A DNA stretch of 20,395 nt from an uncultured Verrucomicrobia subdivision 3 bacterium (GCA_903861445.1 CAIOUK010000103.1:1-20395), one strand, 5' to 3'. Shown: positions 1 to 7,768, counted from the stretch's first letter. Numbers and translations: made by a program. The notes: generated by a model not told the origin, from the sequence alone.

Positions 1-527
1 TGAAGGGCACGATGTATTCCACGACGCTCACGCACAAGACGGACGGCGAATGGGATTTGTTGCGCTGGTGGAAAGACCCGAACAGCGGTATGCGCACGGA
101 AGACGAATGGGATTTGATCAAACTGTCGAAAAATCCTGACGTCACGGTGCGTATGCGCGGCGTGATGGAGAAATGCACTTACTGCACGCAGCGTATCGAG
201 CACGCGAAGATTTCCCAAAAGGCGAAAGCCGGCGCGAGCGGCGATGTGCGTCTGACCGAAGTTGCCGGAAATATCCCCAAGACGGCGTGCCAGCAGGCAT
301 GTCCGGCGGGCGCGATTGTGTTCGGCGACGTGAGCGACGCGAACAGCTCAGTCTCGAAGCGGAAATTGTCGCCGCTGAATTATTCCGTGCTCGGTGATCT
401 ATTGACCAAGCCGCGCACGACGTATCTGGCGCGCGTCCGCAATCCGAATCCCGCGATGCCCGATGCGCACGCGCCGTTCAGCACCGAGGAATACGACAGC
501 ACGCTGCTGACGACGAAAAAATCTTAA
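1..527 (+). CDS. actB: ActB, iron-sulfur subunit of Alternative Complex III (3' end only)
   Basis: C-terminal part of the large iron-sulfur subunit of Alternative Complex III. It sits on the periplasmic face and relays electrons between the quinol-oxidising membrane subunits and the cytochromes c. The reading frame is already open at the left edge (codons from base 3), so the gene starts outside the window; the ATG at 12 is probably internal. Visible features are a ferredoxin-like cysteine cluster, 'MEKCTYCTQRIE', followed by 'KTACQQACPAGAIVFGD', which together match the last [4Fe-4S] motifs of ActB. The stop codon lies 6 bases before actC, which supports one operon. The family call is firm; the number of clusters cannot be judged because the N-terminal part is missing. 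Confidence 0.9.
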   Translation, partial: KGTMYSTTLTHKTDGEWDLLRWWKDPNSGMRTEDEWDLIKLSKNPDVTVRMRGVMEKCTYCTQRIEHAKISQKAKAGASGDVRLTEVAGNIPKTACQQACPAGAIVFGDVSDANSSVSKRKLSPLNYSVLGDLLTKPRTTYLARVRNPNPAMPDAHAPFSTEEYDSTLLTTKKS

Positions 528-533
528 CGACGA

Positions 534-1967
534 ATGTCTGACATCGCGAACATCGAAGAATTGAAGAAGCTGGCTCCGCCCGCCGAGTTACGTCGCGCAC
601 CAGTCGTCGAGGGCAATCTCGGCCTCGGCTGGCTCACGGACAAATTGTCTGCGTTCGCCGAAGCGAAGGTGCCGCTATGGTGGTGGATTGCTTTTGTGCC
701 GGCGGCGTTCGCGGCTACGGTGATTTTTCCGGTCTGCCTGTTCTATCAAATTTTTACCGGCGTCGGTGTTTGGGGCAACAACCATCCAAACATGTGGGGC
801 TGGGATATCGTGAATTTCATCTGGTGGGTCGGCGTCGCGCACGCGGGCACGCTGATTTCGGCGATGCTTTTCCTGACGCGCCAGCATTGGCGCACGACTA
901 TTGGCCGCATGGCCGAGGCGATGACGGTGTTTTCCGTTGCGATGGCCGGGCTGTATCCGGCCATCCACACCGGCCGACCTTGGTTTGATTGGTTTATGTT
1001 TCCGGTGCCGAACTCGAACGGACTGTGGCCGCAGTTCAAGTCGCCGCTGATGTGGGACGTTTTCGCGGTGAACACATATTTGGTGGTGTCGTCGCTATTT
1101 TGGTTCATGGGCATGATTCCCGATTTCGCCGTGCTGCGCGACCGCGCCACGACGCGTGCGCGGAAAACGATTTTCAGCATCCTCGCGATGGGCTGGACCG
1201 GTTCCGCGTGGCAATGGCATCATTACGAAAAAGCTTACGTCGTGCTGTGCGGCCTTTGCACGTTGCTGGTGTTCACGGTGAGTTCCATCGTCGGTCTCGA
1301 CTTCTGCACCTCGCAGTTGGCGGGTTGGCACGCGACGATTTTCCCGCTCTACTTCGTCATCGGCGCGGTGTTCTGCGGCTTTGGCATGATGCTCGTGCTG
1401 CTCACCTCGCTCCGCAAACTCTGCAAGCTCGAAGCCGTCATCACCCGGAGTCACATTGACAAGGTCGCCAAGCTCTGTTTGGTGAGCGGTCTCATCATCA
1501 ATTATATCTACCTGATGGAAATTTTTATCGCGTGGTATAGCGGCGATCCGTATGAACGTTGGGTATTCGGCCACCGATTCTTCGGCCACAACTACGGCTT
1601 CTTCGGCTGGATGCTGATTTTGATCAACGTCTGTCTGACGCAGTCCTTGTGGTTCAAAAAAGTCCGTTCGAACATGGTCGTGCTGTTTTTCATCGGCCTG
1701 TTCATCAACTTCGGCATGTGGAGCGAGCGCATGGTCATCGTCGTCGGTTCCACGCATCAGGATTTTCTGCCGGCGAACTGGGGCATGTATCATCCGACGC
1801 GGTGGGACATTGGTCTTTTCATCGGCACGCTCGGCGCGTTTTTCATGCTGTATCTGCTGTTCGTGAAATTCCTGCCGATGATCGCGATTTCGGAAGTCAA
1901 AGGCGCGGTGCCGCAGGGCGACCCGCATCATCCGCTCGGCGGCGCGCAGAAAGGCGGCCATCAATGA
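534..1967 (+). CDS. actC: ActC, NrfD-like membrane subunit of Alternative Complex III
   Basis: Integral membrane subunit of the NrfD/PsrC family. In ACIII this protein, with ActF, forms the membrane core where menaquinol is oxidised. The 477-aa product is the expected length and shows about ten hydrophobic helices rich in Trp, Phe and Gly after a soluble N-terminus of roughly 45 residues. Typical ActC stretches include 'HPNMWGWDIVNFIWWVG' and 'TRPW'-like 'IHTGRPWFDWF'. The gene follows actB by 6 bases. Its stop codon overlaps the start of actD by 4 bases (ATGA at 1964-1967), which suggests translational coupling. The C-terminal tail is His/Gly-rich and likely cytoplasmic. Confidence 0.93.
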   Translation: MSDIANIEELKKLAPPAELRRAPVVEGNLGLGWLTDKLSAFAEAKVPLWWWIAFVPAAFAATVIFPVCLFYQIFTGVGVWGNNHPNMWGWDIVNFIWWVGVAHAGTLISAMLFLTRQHWRTTIGRMAEAMTVFSVAMAGLYPAIHTGRPWFDWFMFPVPNSNGLWPQFKSPLMWDVFAVNTYLVVSSLFWFMGMIPDFAVLRDRATTRARKTIFSILAMGWTGSAWQWHHYEKAYVVLCGLCTLLVFTVSSIVGLDFCTSQLAGWHATIFPLYFVIGAVFCGFGMMLVLLTSLRKLCKLEAVITRSHIDKVAKLCLVSGLIINYIYLMEIFIAWYSGDPYERWVFGHRFFGHNYGFFGWMLILINVCLTQSLWFKKVRSNMVVLFFIGLFINFGMWSERMVIVVGSTHQDFLPANWGMYHPTRWDIGLFIGTLGAFFMLYLLFVKFLPMIAISEVKGAVPQGDPHHPLGGAQKGGHQ

Positions 1968-2503
1968 GCGAAAAAATCTACGGTCTCATGGCGGAATTTG
2001 ATTCGCCCGGTGCTTTATTGCGCGCGGCGGAAAAAATCAGCGCTGGCGGCTACCGCAAATGGGATTGCTTCACGCCGTTCCCGATTCACGGCCTTGACAA
2101 AGTCATGGGCTACCGCAACTCGCTCGTCGGCTGGGTGGCGCTCGCCGGCGGCGCGTTCATGTTCCTCAACATCGCCGGCCTGATCTGGTTCGCGAACGCC
2201 TTTGATTATCCGGTCATCGTTGGCGGCAAACCCATGTTCAGCGCGCCGATGACCTTCGTGCCCGCCTACATCATGATGATCATGGGCGGCGCGCTTGGCG
2301 CGCTCATTGGGATGTTTGGCATCAACCAGCTTCCGCGCCTGCATCATCCGCTGCTGGGCAAAAAGCGTTTTGCATCCGCTTCGCGCGACAAGTTTGTGGT
2401 CGTCATCGGCGCGAACGATGAAAAATTTTGCGCGACGCAAACCAAACAATTGCTCGAAACCCTCGGCGGCGCGAACGTCGAAATCGTGGAGGAACAAGAA
2501 TGA
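1964..2503 (+). CDS. actD: ActD, DUF3341 membrane subunit of Alternative Complex III
   Basis: Small ACIII membrane subunit of the DUF3341 family, 179 aa. I chose the start at 1964 because it overlaps the actC stop and because 'MSEKIYGLMAEFDSPGALL' is the usual ActD beginning; the frame stays open further upstream, but that is actC sequence. The N-terminal part (about 1-50) resembles a small alpha/beta fold ('YGLMAEF... GYRKWDCFTPFPIHGLDKVMG'). Two transmembrane helices follow at about 54-78 and 95-118, then a soluble C-terminus ('DKFVVVIGANDEKF...'). In known ACIII structures ActD sits beside ActC. Its stop overlaps the start of actE by 4 bases. Confidence 0.92.
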   Translation: MSEKIYGLMAEFDSPGALLRAAEKISAGGYRKWDCFTPFPIHGLDKVMGYRNSLVGWVALAGGAFMFLNIAGLIWFANAFDYPVIVGGKPMFSAPMTFVPAYIMMIMGGALGALIGMFGINQLPRLHHPLLGKKRFASASRDKFVVVIGANDEKFCATQTKQLLETLGGANVEIVEEQE

Positions 2504-3156
2504 TCCGCCTCCTGATTTCCATCGCTTTAATTGGCGCGGCCATTGGCGCGGCAACTGTCGGCATCCTCGGCTTCCAAGGCAGCACGATGCGCAAGCCGCC
2601 GTTTGAACTGTTCCCCGACATGGATCGCCAGGCGAAATTGCGTCCGCAGGAGCCGAACCACTTTTTTGCCAACGGCGTCAGTTCGCAGTTACCGCCCGCC
2701 GGCACCGTCGCGCGCAGTCAGCCGATTCAAACTGTGAACGGCGAGGTTTACGCGTTTGAAGATTCGCCCGTGAACACCGGCAAAGTTTCCGGCTCTACGA
2801 ATTTTGTCGAAACCAATCCGCTGCCGGTCAACGAAGCCTTGCTCGTCCGCGGACGCGACCGCTTCGACATTTATTGCACGCCGTGCCATGGCCGACTTGG
2901 CGACGGCAACGGCATCACCAAGAAAATCGGCGTGATGGCGGCGGTGGCGAACCTGCACGACAAGCGCATCGTCGAACTGACCGACGGCGAGATTTTCAAC
3001 ACGATCACTTACGGCAAGAGCACGATGGGCGCGGTCGGCCCGCTGCTGCCGACGCAAGACCGCTGGGCGGTCGTCGCGTATTTGCGCGCGCTGCAATTGA
3101 GCTGGCTCGGCGCGAAGGAAGATTTGACGCCCGCGCAACAGACCACGTTGAAATGA
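2500..3156 (+). CDS. actE: ActE, monoheme cytochrome c subunit of Alternative Complex III
   Basis: Membrane-anchored cytochrome c of ACIII, 218 aa. A hydrophobic N-terminal segment (about 3-25) acts as signal anchor; there is no lipobox cysteine. One heme site is visible, C126-T-P-C129-H130, with a likely axial methionine at M176 in 'YGKSTMGAVGP', then the usual closing helix 'DRWAVVAYLRALQ'. The start at 2500 is supported by a GGAGG ribosome-binding site 8 bases upstream and by the 4-base overlap with actD. The role, known for the family, is passing electrons from the ActB clusters toward the terminal electron acceptor. It is followed 4 bases later by actF. Confidence 0.93.
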   Translation: MIRLLISIALIGAAIGAATVGILGFQGSTMRKPPFELFPDMDRQAKLRPQEPNHFFANGVSSQLPPAGTVARSQPIQTVNGEVYAFEDSPVNTGKVSGSTNFVETNPLPVNEALLVRGRDRFDIYCTPCHGRLGDGNGITKKIGVMAAVANLHDKRIVELTDGEIFNTITYGKSTMGAVGPLLPTQDRWAVVAYLRALQLSWLGAKEDLTPAQQTTLK

Positions 3157-3160
3157 TTTT

Positions 3161-4405
3161 ATGAGTTTGCCGCAAAACAACCCACCGAAGGCCGCGCTCA
3201 AAAGCGCGCTGCCCGGCGCGATGATTTTCATCGGCGGCGCGCTGACGGTCGTCGGTCTGATTGCCAGCTTCAGTCGCAATGGCGGGAAGGAATTTGGTTT
3301 CTCCTGGCTGCTGGCCTTCATGTTTTACTACAGCATCGCGCTCGGCGCGTTGTTTATGGTCATGGTGCATCACCTGACCGACGCCGGCTGGTCTGTCGGC
3401 ATCCGCCGTTTCTGCGAACACCTCGCGTCGCTGCTGCGCTGGCCGCTGCTGCTGATGTTTCTGCCGGTCGGCTTGCTCGCGCCGAAAATTTACGCGTGGC
3501 TGTCCGCCGGCACGCCGGCGACGAATGATTTGATTGCCGCGAAATATCCGGTGTTCACGCTGCCGGGTTTCTGGATCACCTCGGCGATTTTCTTCGCTAT
3601 CTGGTGGCTGCTGTCATCGCGCTTGTGCAAGCGCTCGTTGCAACAGGACGAAACCGGCTCCGTGGAATGCACCCGCAAGATGCGTTTCCACTCCGGCTGG
3701 GGCATCGTGGCGTTTGCGCTGACGCTGACGTTCTCCGGCGTGTTCTGGATGCAGGCGACTTCCTACCAATGGTTCTCCGCGATGTATGGCGTTTATTTCT
3801 TCGCCAGCAGCGTGTGGGCGGCGCTGGCGTTCATTTATGTCATTAGCGTTGCGCTGCTGCGACAGGGTATTTTGACACCGGTGCTCAAGCAAAATTATTT
3901 TTATTTCATCGGCGTGCTGCTGCTGGCCTTCACGCTGCTGGCGTCCTACACCGAGTTCGCGCAATATTTTGTCGTCTGGAACGCCAATATGCCGACGGAA
4001 ACCTTCTGGTATCTGCGTCGCGAAGAAGGCGGCTGGTGGACGTTGAGCCTGATCTTGATTCTGGGCAAATGTTTCATCCCGTTTTTCGCGTTGCTGCCGA
4101 TCCACACCAAGACCAATTTCAAAGTATTGATTCCTGTGTGTCTCCTCATCGCCGTGATGCACTACGCCGACCTCGCGTTCAACATTCTGCCCGCGTGGCA
4201 TCCCGGCCAGCATCACACCAAATGGCTGCTGCTGCATCTCGGCACGGTGCTGTTCATGGGCGGCGTGCTCGCGAAAATTTTCATCGCGAAGTTCAACGCT
4301 CATCCGCCGTATCCCCAACGCGATCCGCGTCTGCTGGAAGCGATGGGGGTGAGCCACAACGTCGTCAACGACCTCATTGAAGCCAATGCCGGAGGTGCAA
4401 AATGA
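3161..4405 (+). CDS. actF: ActF, second NrfD-like membrane subunit of Alternative Complex III
   Basis: Integral membrane protein of 414 aa with about ten hydrophobic helices, matching ActF in size, composition and position directly after actE. It is distantly related to ActC and contributes to the membrane core and proposed proton paths of ACIII. Landmarks include 'FSWLLAFMFYYSIALGALFMVMVHHLTDAGWSVGIRR' across residues about 46-83 and 'AMYGVYFFASSVWAALAF' near the middle. Histidine-bearing segments such as 'VMHYADLAFNILPAWHPGQHH' lie near the C-terminus. The stop overlaps the start of the next small membrane-protein gene by 4 bases, so the ACIII genes and the downstream cco-like genes are physically and probably translationally coupled. 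Confidence 0.92.
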   Translation: MSLPQNNPPKAALKSALPGAMIFIGGALTVVGLIASFSRNGGKEFGFSWLLAFMFYYSIALGALFMVMVHHLTDAGWSVGIRRFCEHLASLLRWPLLLMFLPVGLLAPKIYAWLSAGTPATNDLIAAKYPVFTLPGFWITSAIFFAIWWLLSSRLCKRSLQQDETGSVECTRKMRFHSGWGIVAFALTLTFSGVFWMQATSYQWFSAMYGVYFFASSVWAALAFIYVISVALLRQGILTPVLKQNYFYFIGVLLLAFTLLASYTEFAQYFVVWNANMPTETFWYLRREEGGWWTLSLILILGKCFIPFFALLPIHTKTNFKVLIPVCLLIAVMHYADLAFNILPAWHPGQHHTKWLLLHLGTVLFMGGVLAKIFIAKFNAHPPYPQRDPRLLEAMGVSHNVVNDLIEANAGGAK

Positions 4406-4770
4406 ATCTGCAACAAACCAACCGCGCCACCGCCGCCGCGCTCGGCTTCCTCCTCGCCAGCGGCATATTCGCTGTGCTGGTCGTGGTCGTGAAACTGACC
4501 TTGCACGCGCCGGCGATTGACGCCGACCGTGGAGCCGAGCGTAGCAAGGCGCTCGCGGAAATCCATGCGACCGAGGAAAAATCTTTGGCCAATGCCGCCG
4601 TCATCGACGCGCCGCGCGGCATCGTTCGTCTGCCGATTGAAACGGCGCTGCAACTCGCCGCGCAAAAATGGTCGAATCCCTCCGCCGCCCGCGCGGACTT
4701 GAACGCGCGCGCCGAAAAAGCCGCGGCGGAATTGCCCAAGGCTCCGGAAAAACCCAGTGCATTTGAATGA
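4402..4770 (+). CDS. small single-helix membrane protein of the ACIII/cco-like operon
   Basis: Not a named family that I can place with certainty. The 122-aa product has one transmembrane helix (about 13-34) and a charged soluble tail. The tail contains 'AERSKALAEIHATEE' and 'GIVRLPIETALQLAAQKW'. From memory, similar stretches (a helix, then 'G(I/V)VR(I/L)PI..A..L') occur in small accessory proteins next to oxidase genes in Planctomycetota and Verrucomicrobiota; this needs checking. The C-terminus is Ala/Pro/Glu-rich. The gene overlaps actF and the ccoN-like gene by 4 bases at each end, so it is very likely a structural or assembly subunit linking the two complexes. It contains no cysteine, so heme c binding is excluded. 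Confidence 0.75.
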   Translation: MNLQQTNRATAAALGFLLASGIFAVLVVVVKLTLHAPAIDADRGAERSKALAEIHATEEKSLANAAVIDAPRGIVRLPIETALQLAAQKWSNPSAARADLNARAEKAAAELPKAPEKPSAFE

Positions 4771-6242
4771 ACCTGACCGAGAACAACGAGAACAAAGCAA
4801 TTTGCTCTAGCGAGATTGACGCCTCGTGTCGCTTGCCGCTGCTGGCGCTGTTCGGTGGCGCGGCGCTCTGGCTGGTGCTGGGCCTCGCGCTGGGAATTGT
4901 CGCGATGCTGTCGTTCCACCAGCCGGATATGTTTGCTGATTGCTCGTGCCTCACCTACGGCCACGCGCAGACAGCGGCGAATGACCTGCTGCTCTACGGC
5001 TTCGTGATGCCCGCCGCACTTGGTGTGATCCTCTGGATTTTTGCCCGCTTGAGTCAGGTGACCTTGGTGCTGCCCATCGTTCCGGTCGTCGCGGCGAATC
5101 TCTGGCACCTCGGCGTGTTCGTGGGCACGGTGACTATTCTTTTTGGCGGCAGCACTGGTCATCCGTGGCTCGAATATCCGCGTGCCGCTGCCGTGCTGCT
5201 GTTTGCCGCGTTCATGCTCATCTCGGTTAGCGCCGCAGCCACGCTGGGCTTCCGCACGCATCGCGAACTATATCCGTCGCATTGGTTTTTGTTGGCCGGG
5301 CTGCTTTGGTTTGTGTGGAGCTACGGCACCGCGAATTTATTTTTGGTTGGCAACCATCCGCCGCGCGGCGTCGTGCAAGCGGTCATCGGCTGGTGGTTGA
5401 CGAATAATCTGCTGTTCGTCTGGCTCGCGCTCGCCGGCATCGGCATCGCGTTTTATTTCCTGCCGAAGATCGTCGGCAAACCGCTCGCCAGCTCCGGCTA
5501 CGCGCTGTTTGGTTTTCTGACGCTGATTTTTTTCGGAACGTGGGTCGGCATTCCGCCAAGTGCGCCGGTGCCGGCGTGGCTGCCGACCGTCAGCGCGTTC
5601 GGCGCGCTGTTGAGCATCATTCCGGTGATCGCCCTCGGCATCGTCGCGATGAAAACTGTCTGCTGCGCGAAGGTTCCGTGCGTGGGCGGGTCGTTCTGCT
5701 TCATCAAATTCGGCGTGTTGAGCTTCGTTGTTTCGAGCCTGCTTTACATCGGCGAATTCTGCCCGCGCGCCAGCCGCGTGCTGGACTTCACTTGGTTCAA
5801 TGTCGGCGTCACGCAATGGCAGTTGCTCGGCTTCGCCGGCATGATTCTCTGCGGCGCGATTTATGAAATTCTGCCGCGCGTGATGGGCAAAGAACTACCG
5901 TTCGCCAAGCTGGCCAAGCTGAATTTCTTCCTGTTCGCCGGCGGCACGCTGCTCTTTGTGATTCCGCTGCTCATCGGCGGCGTGGAGCAGGGGATGAAGC
6001 TGCGCGACGCAAACATTCCGTTTGCCGACGCCAGTGCGGTCGCCTTGAAATTTCTCCGCATCAGCACCACCGGCCAGTTGCTTGTGCTGCTTGGCGCGCT
6101 TTGCCTCCTGCTGAACATTTTAGTCATGACAATCCAGTGGAAACTCGGTTTGGTCAAAACGGTCGTGAGCGTCGTCAAGGACTCGCTGATTGAAGGTTCG
6201 GCTTATCAGCCGTTGCCGGGCGACAAGGAGGCGAAATCATGA
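4767..6242 (+). CDS. CcoN-like heme-copper oxidase subunit I homologue lacking all metal-binding histidines
   Basis: A 491-aa polytopic membrane protein with about twelve helices, recognisable as CcoN (cbb3 oxidase subunit I). Matching landmarks are 'LTYGHAQ' (62-68), 'GWWLTNN' (208-214) then 'FYFLPKIVGKPL', 'TWVGIPPSAPVPAWLP' (258-273), and 'NVGVTQWQLLGFAGMILCGAIYEILPRVMG' around 345-374. By my hand alignment the canonical ligands are all lost. The low-spin heme His of helix 2 is replaced around residues 69-72 (TAAN). The CuB His of 'GHN' is N213, the CuB His-His pair is P263-P264, and the 'HVH' pair is V348 and Q350. No histidine occurs after H197. The frame is intact, with 4-base overlaps on both sides, so the gene looks maintained rather than decaying. 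Oxygen reduction is not expected. The cysteines (C59, C61, C299, C300, C305, C311) are unusual. A structural or electron-relay role is inference. Confidence 0.85.
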   Translation: MNLTENNENKAICSSEIDASCRLPLLALFGGAALWLVLGLALGIVAMLSFHQPDMFADCSCLTYGHAQTAANDLLLYGFVMPAALGVILWIFARLSQVTLVLPIVPVVAANLWHLGVFVGTVTILFGGSTGHPWLEYPRAAAVLLFAAFMLISVSAAATLGFRTHRELYPSHWFLLAGLLWFVWSYGTANLFLVGNHPPRGVVQAVIGWWLTNNLLFVWLALAGIGIAFYFLPKIVGKPLASSGYALFGFLTLIFFGTWVGIPPSAPVPAWLPTVSAFGALLSIIPVIALGIVAMKTVCCAKVPCVGGSFCFIKFGVLSFVVSSLLYIGEFCPRASRVLDFTWFNVGVTQWQLLGFAGMILCGAIYEILPRVMGKELPFAKLAKLNFFLFAGGTLLFVIPLLIGGVEQGMKLRDANIPFADASAVALKFLRISTTGQLLVLLGALCLLLNILVMTIQWKLGLVKTVVSVVKDSLIEGSAYQPLPGDKEAKS

Positions 6243-7123
6243 AAACCGGTTTCTCTGTTTTTCTGGCCGCGTTCGTGGCGCTCGGACTGTCGTGGTGCGG
6301 CTTGGTTTATGGCCCGTTGAAACAGCTCGGCGGCGCGCAGGAGACGACCGTGCTCCAGTCCACCGACAAATGGCCGGTGCAGCGCACGGGTGACGCCACG
6401 CTCGGATTGCAGGTTTATCGTGCCAACGGCTGCGCCGCCTGCCACACCGAACTGGTTCACCAGACGGGTGCGGCAAATGTGCTGACCCTCACCGACATTG
6501 GCGTTCACAAGGCGGCGGATTTAAAAGATTTCACCACATCACTTTTGGGAACGGTGTCGGAATTGACGACGGCTTCCAACACGGTGGTCGCAAACTTAGC
6601 CGGCTGGAACGGCGAACTGCCGAAAGTCATTTACAGCGGCGCGGACGACACCGTGGTTTCGATGCTCGGTGATAAATTTAAGGCCGTCGGCGTGAAGACC
6701 GAGGCGCGCGTCATCGCCACCGGCGCGGACATCGCGCGCGGCTGGGGCACGCGGCAGAGCGTCGCGGCGGATTATCTTTACGACTCGCCGGTGCAATTCG
6801 GTAGTTTGCGTGCCGGTCCGGATCTCGCGAATATCGGCGTGCGTGCGCCGGATTTGAACTGGCAATTGCAACATCTTTACGCGCCGCGTTCGCTGGTGAA
6901 AAATTCCACCATGCCGGCGTTCCGGTATTTGTTCACCGTGAAAAAAATCGGCGCACAACCGGCTCCCGACGCGTTGGTGTTGCCCAAAGAATTTTCGCCG
7001 GCCACCGGCTTTGAAGTCGTGCCCACGGACGAAGCGAGACAATTAGCCGCCTATCTCGTGAGCTTGAAAAATAACGCGCCGCTCTACGAAGCGCCGTTCA
7101 CCCCGATCACCGCAGCCAAATGA
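6239..7123 (+). CDS. CcoO-like membrane-anchored monoheme cytochrome c with a large insertion
   Basis: 294-aa homologue of cbb3 subunit II (CcoO). It has an N-terminal membrane anchor (about 5-25), one heme motif C65-A-A-C68-H69, and the CcoO signature block 'YLYDSPVQFGSLRAGPDLANIG' near 179-200. The probable axial Met is M225 in 'NSTMPAFRYLF'. A closing helix 'TDEARQLAAYLVSLK' follows. Compared with CcoO, about 85 residues (79-165) are inserted between the heme motif and the 'RGWGTRQS' block. Its middle, 'LPKVIYSGADDTVVSMLGDKFKAVGVKTEARV' (127-158), loosely resembles a ribosomal L7/L12 C-terminal fold; that is a weak call. A strong ribosome-binding site (AAGGAGG) precedes the ATG, which overlaps the stop of the ccoN-like gene. 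Confidence 0.87.
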   Translation: MKTGFSVFLAAFVALGLSWCGLVYGPLKQLGGAQETTVLQSTDKWPVQRTGDATLGLQVYRANGCAACHTELVHQTGAANVLTLTDIGVHKAADLKDFTTSLLGTVSELTTASNTVVANLAGWNGELPKVIYSGADDTVVSMLGDKFKAVGVKTEARVIATGADIARGWGTRQSVAADYLYDSPVQFGSLRAGPDLANIGVRAPDLNWQLQHLYAPRSLVKNSTMPAFRYLFTVKKIGAQPAPDALVLPKEFSPATGFEVVPTDEARQLAAYLVSLKNNAPLYEAPFTPITAAK

Positions 7124-7725
7124 GCGACGAAAATAAAAATTGTTGCAGCCCTGAAACCGGCGAGCCGACCGCCACGCGTTCCTCCGCGCCGATGTGGATC
7201 ATTGTCGTCACGCTCGTGTTGCTCTTCACGGGCGGCTTGTTTCTCGATAGTCACAGTGGTTGGTTTGATAAAAATGTTTACGCGCCTTACCAGTCGCGTG
7301 AGCAGTTGGAATCCATCCAGCCGAAGTCCGGTGAAAAACAGCTTTTGGCGCGCGGCAAGGCGGTCTATGAAAGTGTCTGTGGTATCTGCCACGGCTCCGA
7401 TGGCTTGGGCAAACCGGGTCAGGCACCGGCGCTTGCTGGTTCCGAATGGGTCATGGCGAAAGGAGCCAGCCGTCTCGCGCACATTCCGCTCGCGGGTGTG
7501 GCGGGTGCGATTCAAGTTGGCGGCAAGGATTGGAACATGAACATGGCCGCGATGGGTGCGGCGTTGCCGGACGAAGACGTGGCGGCGGTGCTGACCTACA
7601 TCCGCAGTTCGTGGGGCAACAAGGCCGACGCCGTCACGGCGGACGACGTGAAAAAAGTTCGTGCGGAAATCGGCAAATCGCCGCAGCCCTACAGCGGGTC
7701 GCAGTTGCTGAAAATGCCGGAATGA
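7120..7725 (+). CDS. CcoP-like membrane-anchored monoheme cytochrome c
   Basis: 201-aa cytochrome c that closes the operon. A short N-terminus ending in a Cys-Cys pair ('NKNCCSPETG', C8-C9) precedes one transmembrane helix (about 25-43). A linker leads to a single heme motif C87-G-I-C90-H91. The likely axial Met lies in 'NMNMAAMGAALPDEDVAAVLTYIRSSWGN' (M142 or M145). True CcoP subunits usually have two heme c groups and about 290 residues, so this is a shorter, single-heme version. By position it is the third member of a ccoN-ccoO-ccoP-like set. It starts inside the stop of the CcoO-like gene (ATGA overlap) and ends 11 bases before a perfect palindrome. Confidence 0.85.
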   Translation: MSDENKNCCSPETGEPTATRSSAPMWIIVVTLVLLFTGGLFLDSHSGWFDKNVYAPYQSREQLESIQPKSGEKQLLARGKAVYESVCGICHGSDGLGKPGQAPALAGSEWVMAKGASRLAHIPLAGVAGAIQVGGKDWNMNMAAMGAALPDEDVAAVLTYIRSSWGNKADAVTADDVKKVRAEIGKSPQPYSGSQLLKMPE

Positions 7726-7736
7726 TTATTTAGCGC

Positions 7737-7750
7737 CCATCTATAGATGG
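7737..7750 (+). terminator. perfect 14-bp palindrome just after the respiratory operon
   Basis: CCATCTATAGATGG is a perfect dyad. It can form a stem CCATC/GATGG with a TATA loop, extended by G-C pairs on each side across one bulged base. It begins 11 bases after the last stop codon. It lacks a clear U-tract (the downstream bases are CGTAATAAAT), so it is only a weak intrinsic terminator candidate. It could equally be a protein-binding dyad or an mRNA 3' end stabiliser. Confidence 0.4.
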
Positions 7751-7768
7751 CGTAATAAATCCGGCGGC

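Noticed and set aside
1095..1964. 289-codon minus-strand open frame across actC
   Set aside because: Low-complexity His/Arg/Glu composition typical of the reverse of a G+C-rich membrane-protein gene; no family pattern. Similar long frames opposite actD, actF and the cco-like genes were rejected for the same reason.
4767..6242. Nitric oxide reductase or NO dismutase instead of CcoN
   Set aside because: Those enzymes keep the heme b, b3 and metal-binding histidines; this protein lacks them, and the neighbours are CcoO- and CcoP-like.
4767..6242. Pseudogene
   Set aside because: No stop or frameshift in 491 codons, good hydrophobic helices throughout, and 4-base overlaps with both neighbours argue for a maintained gene.
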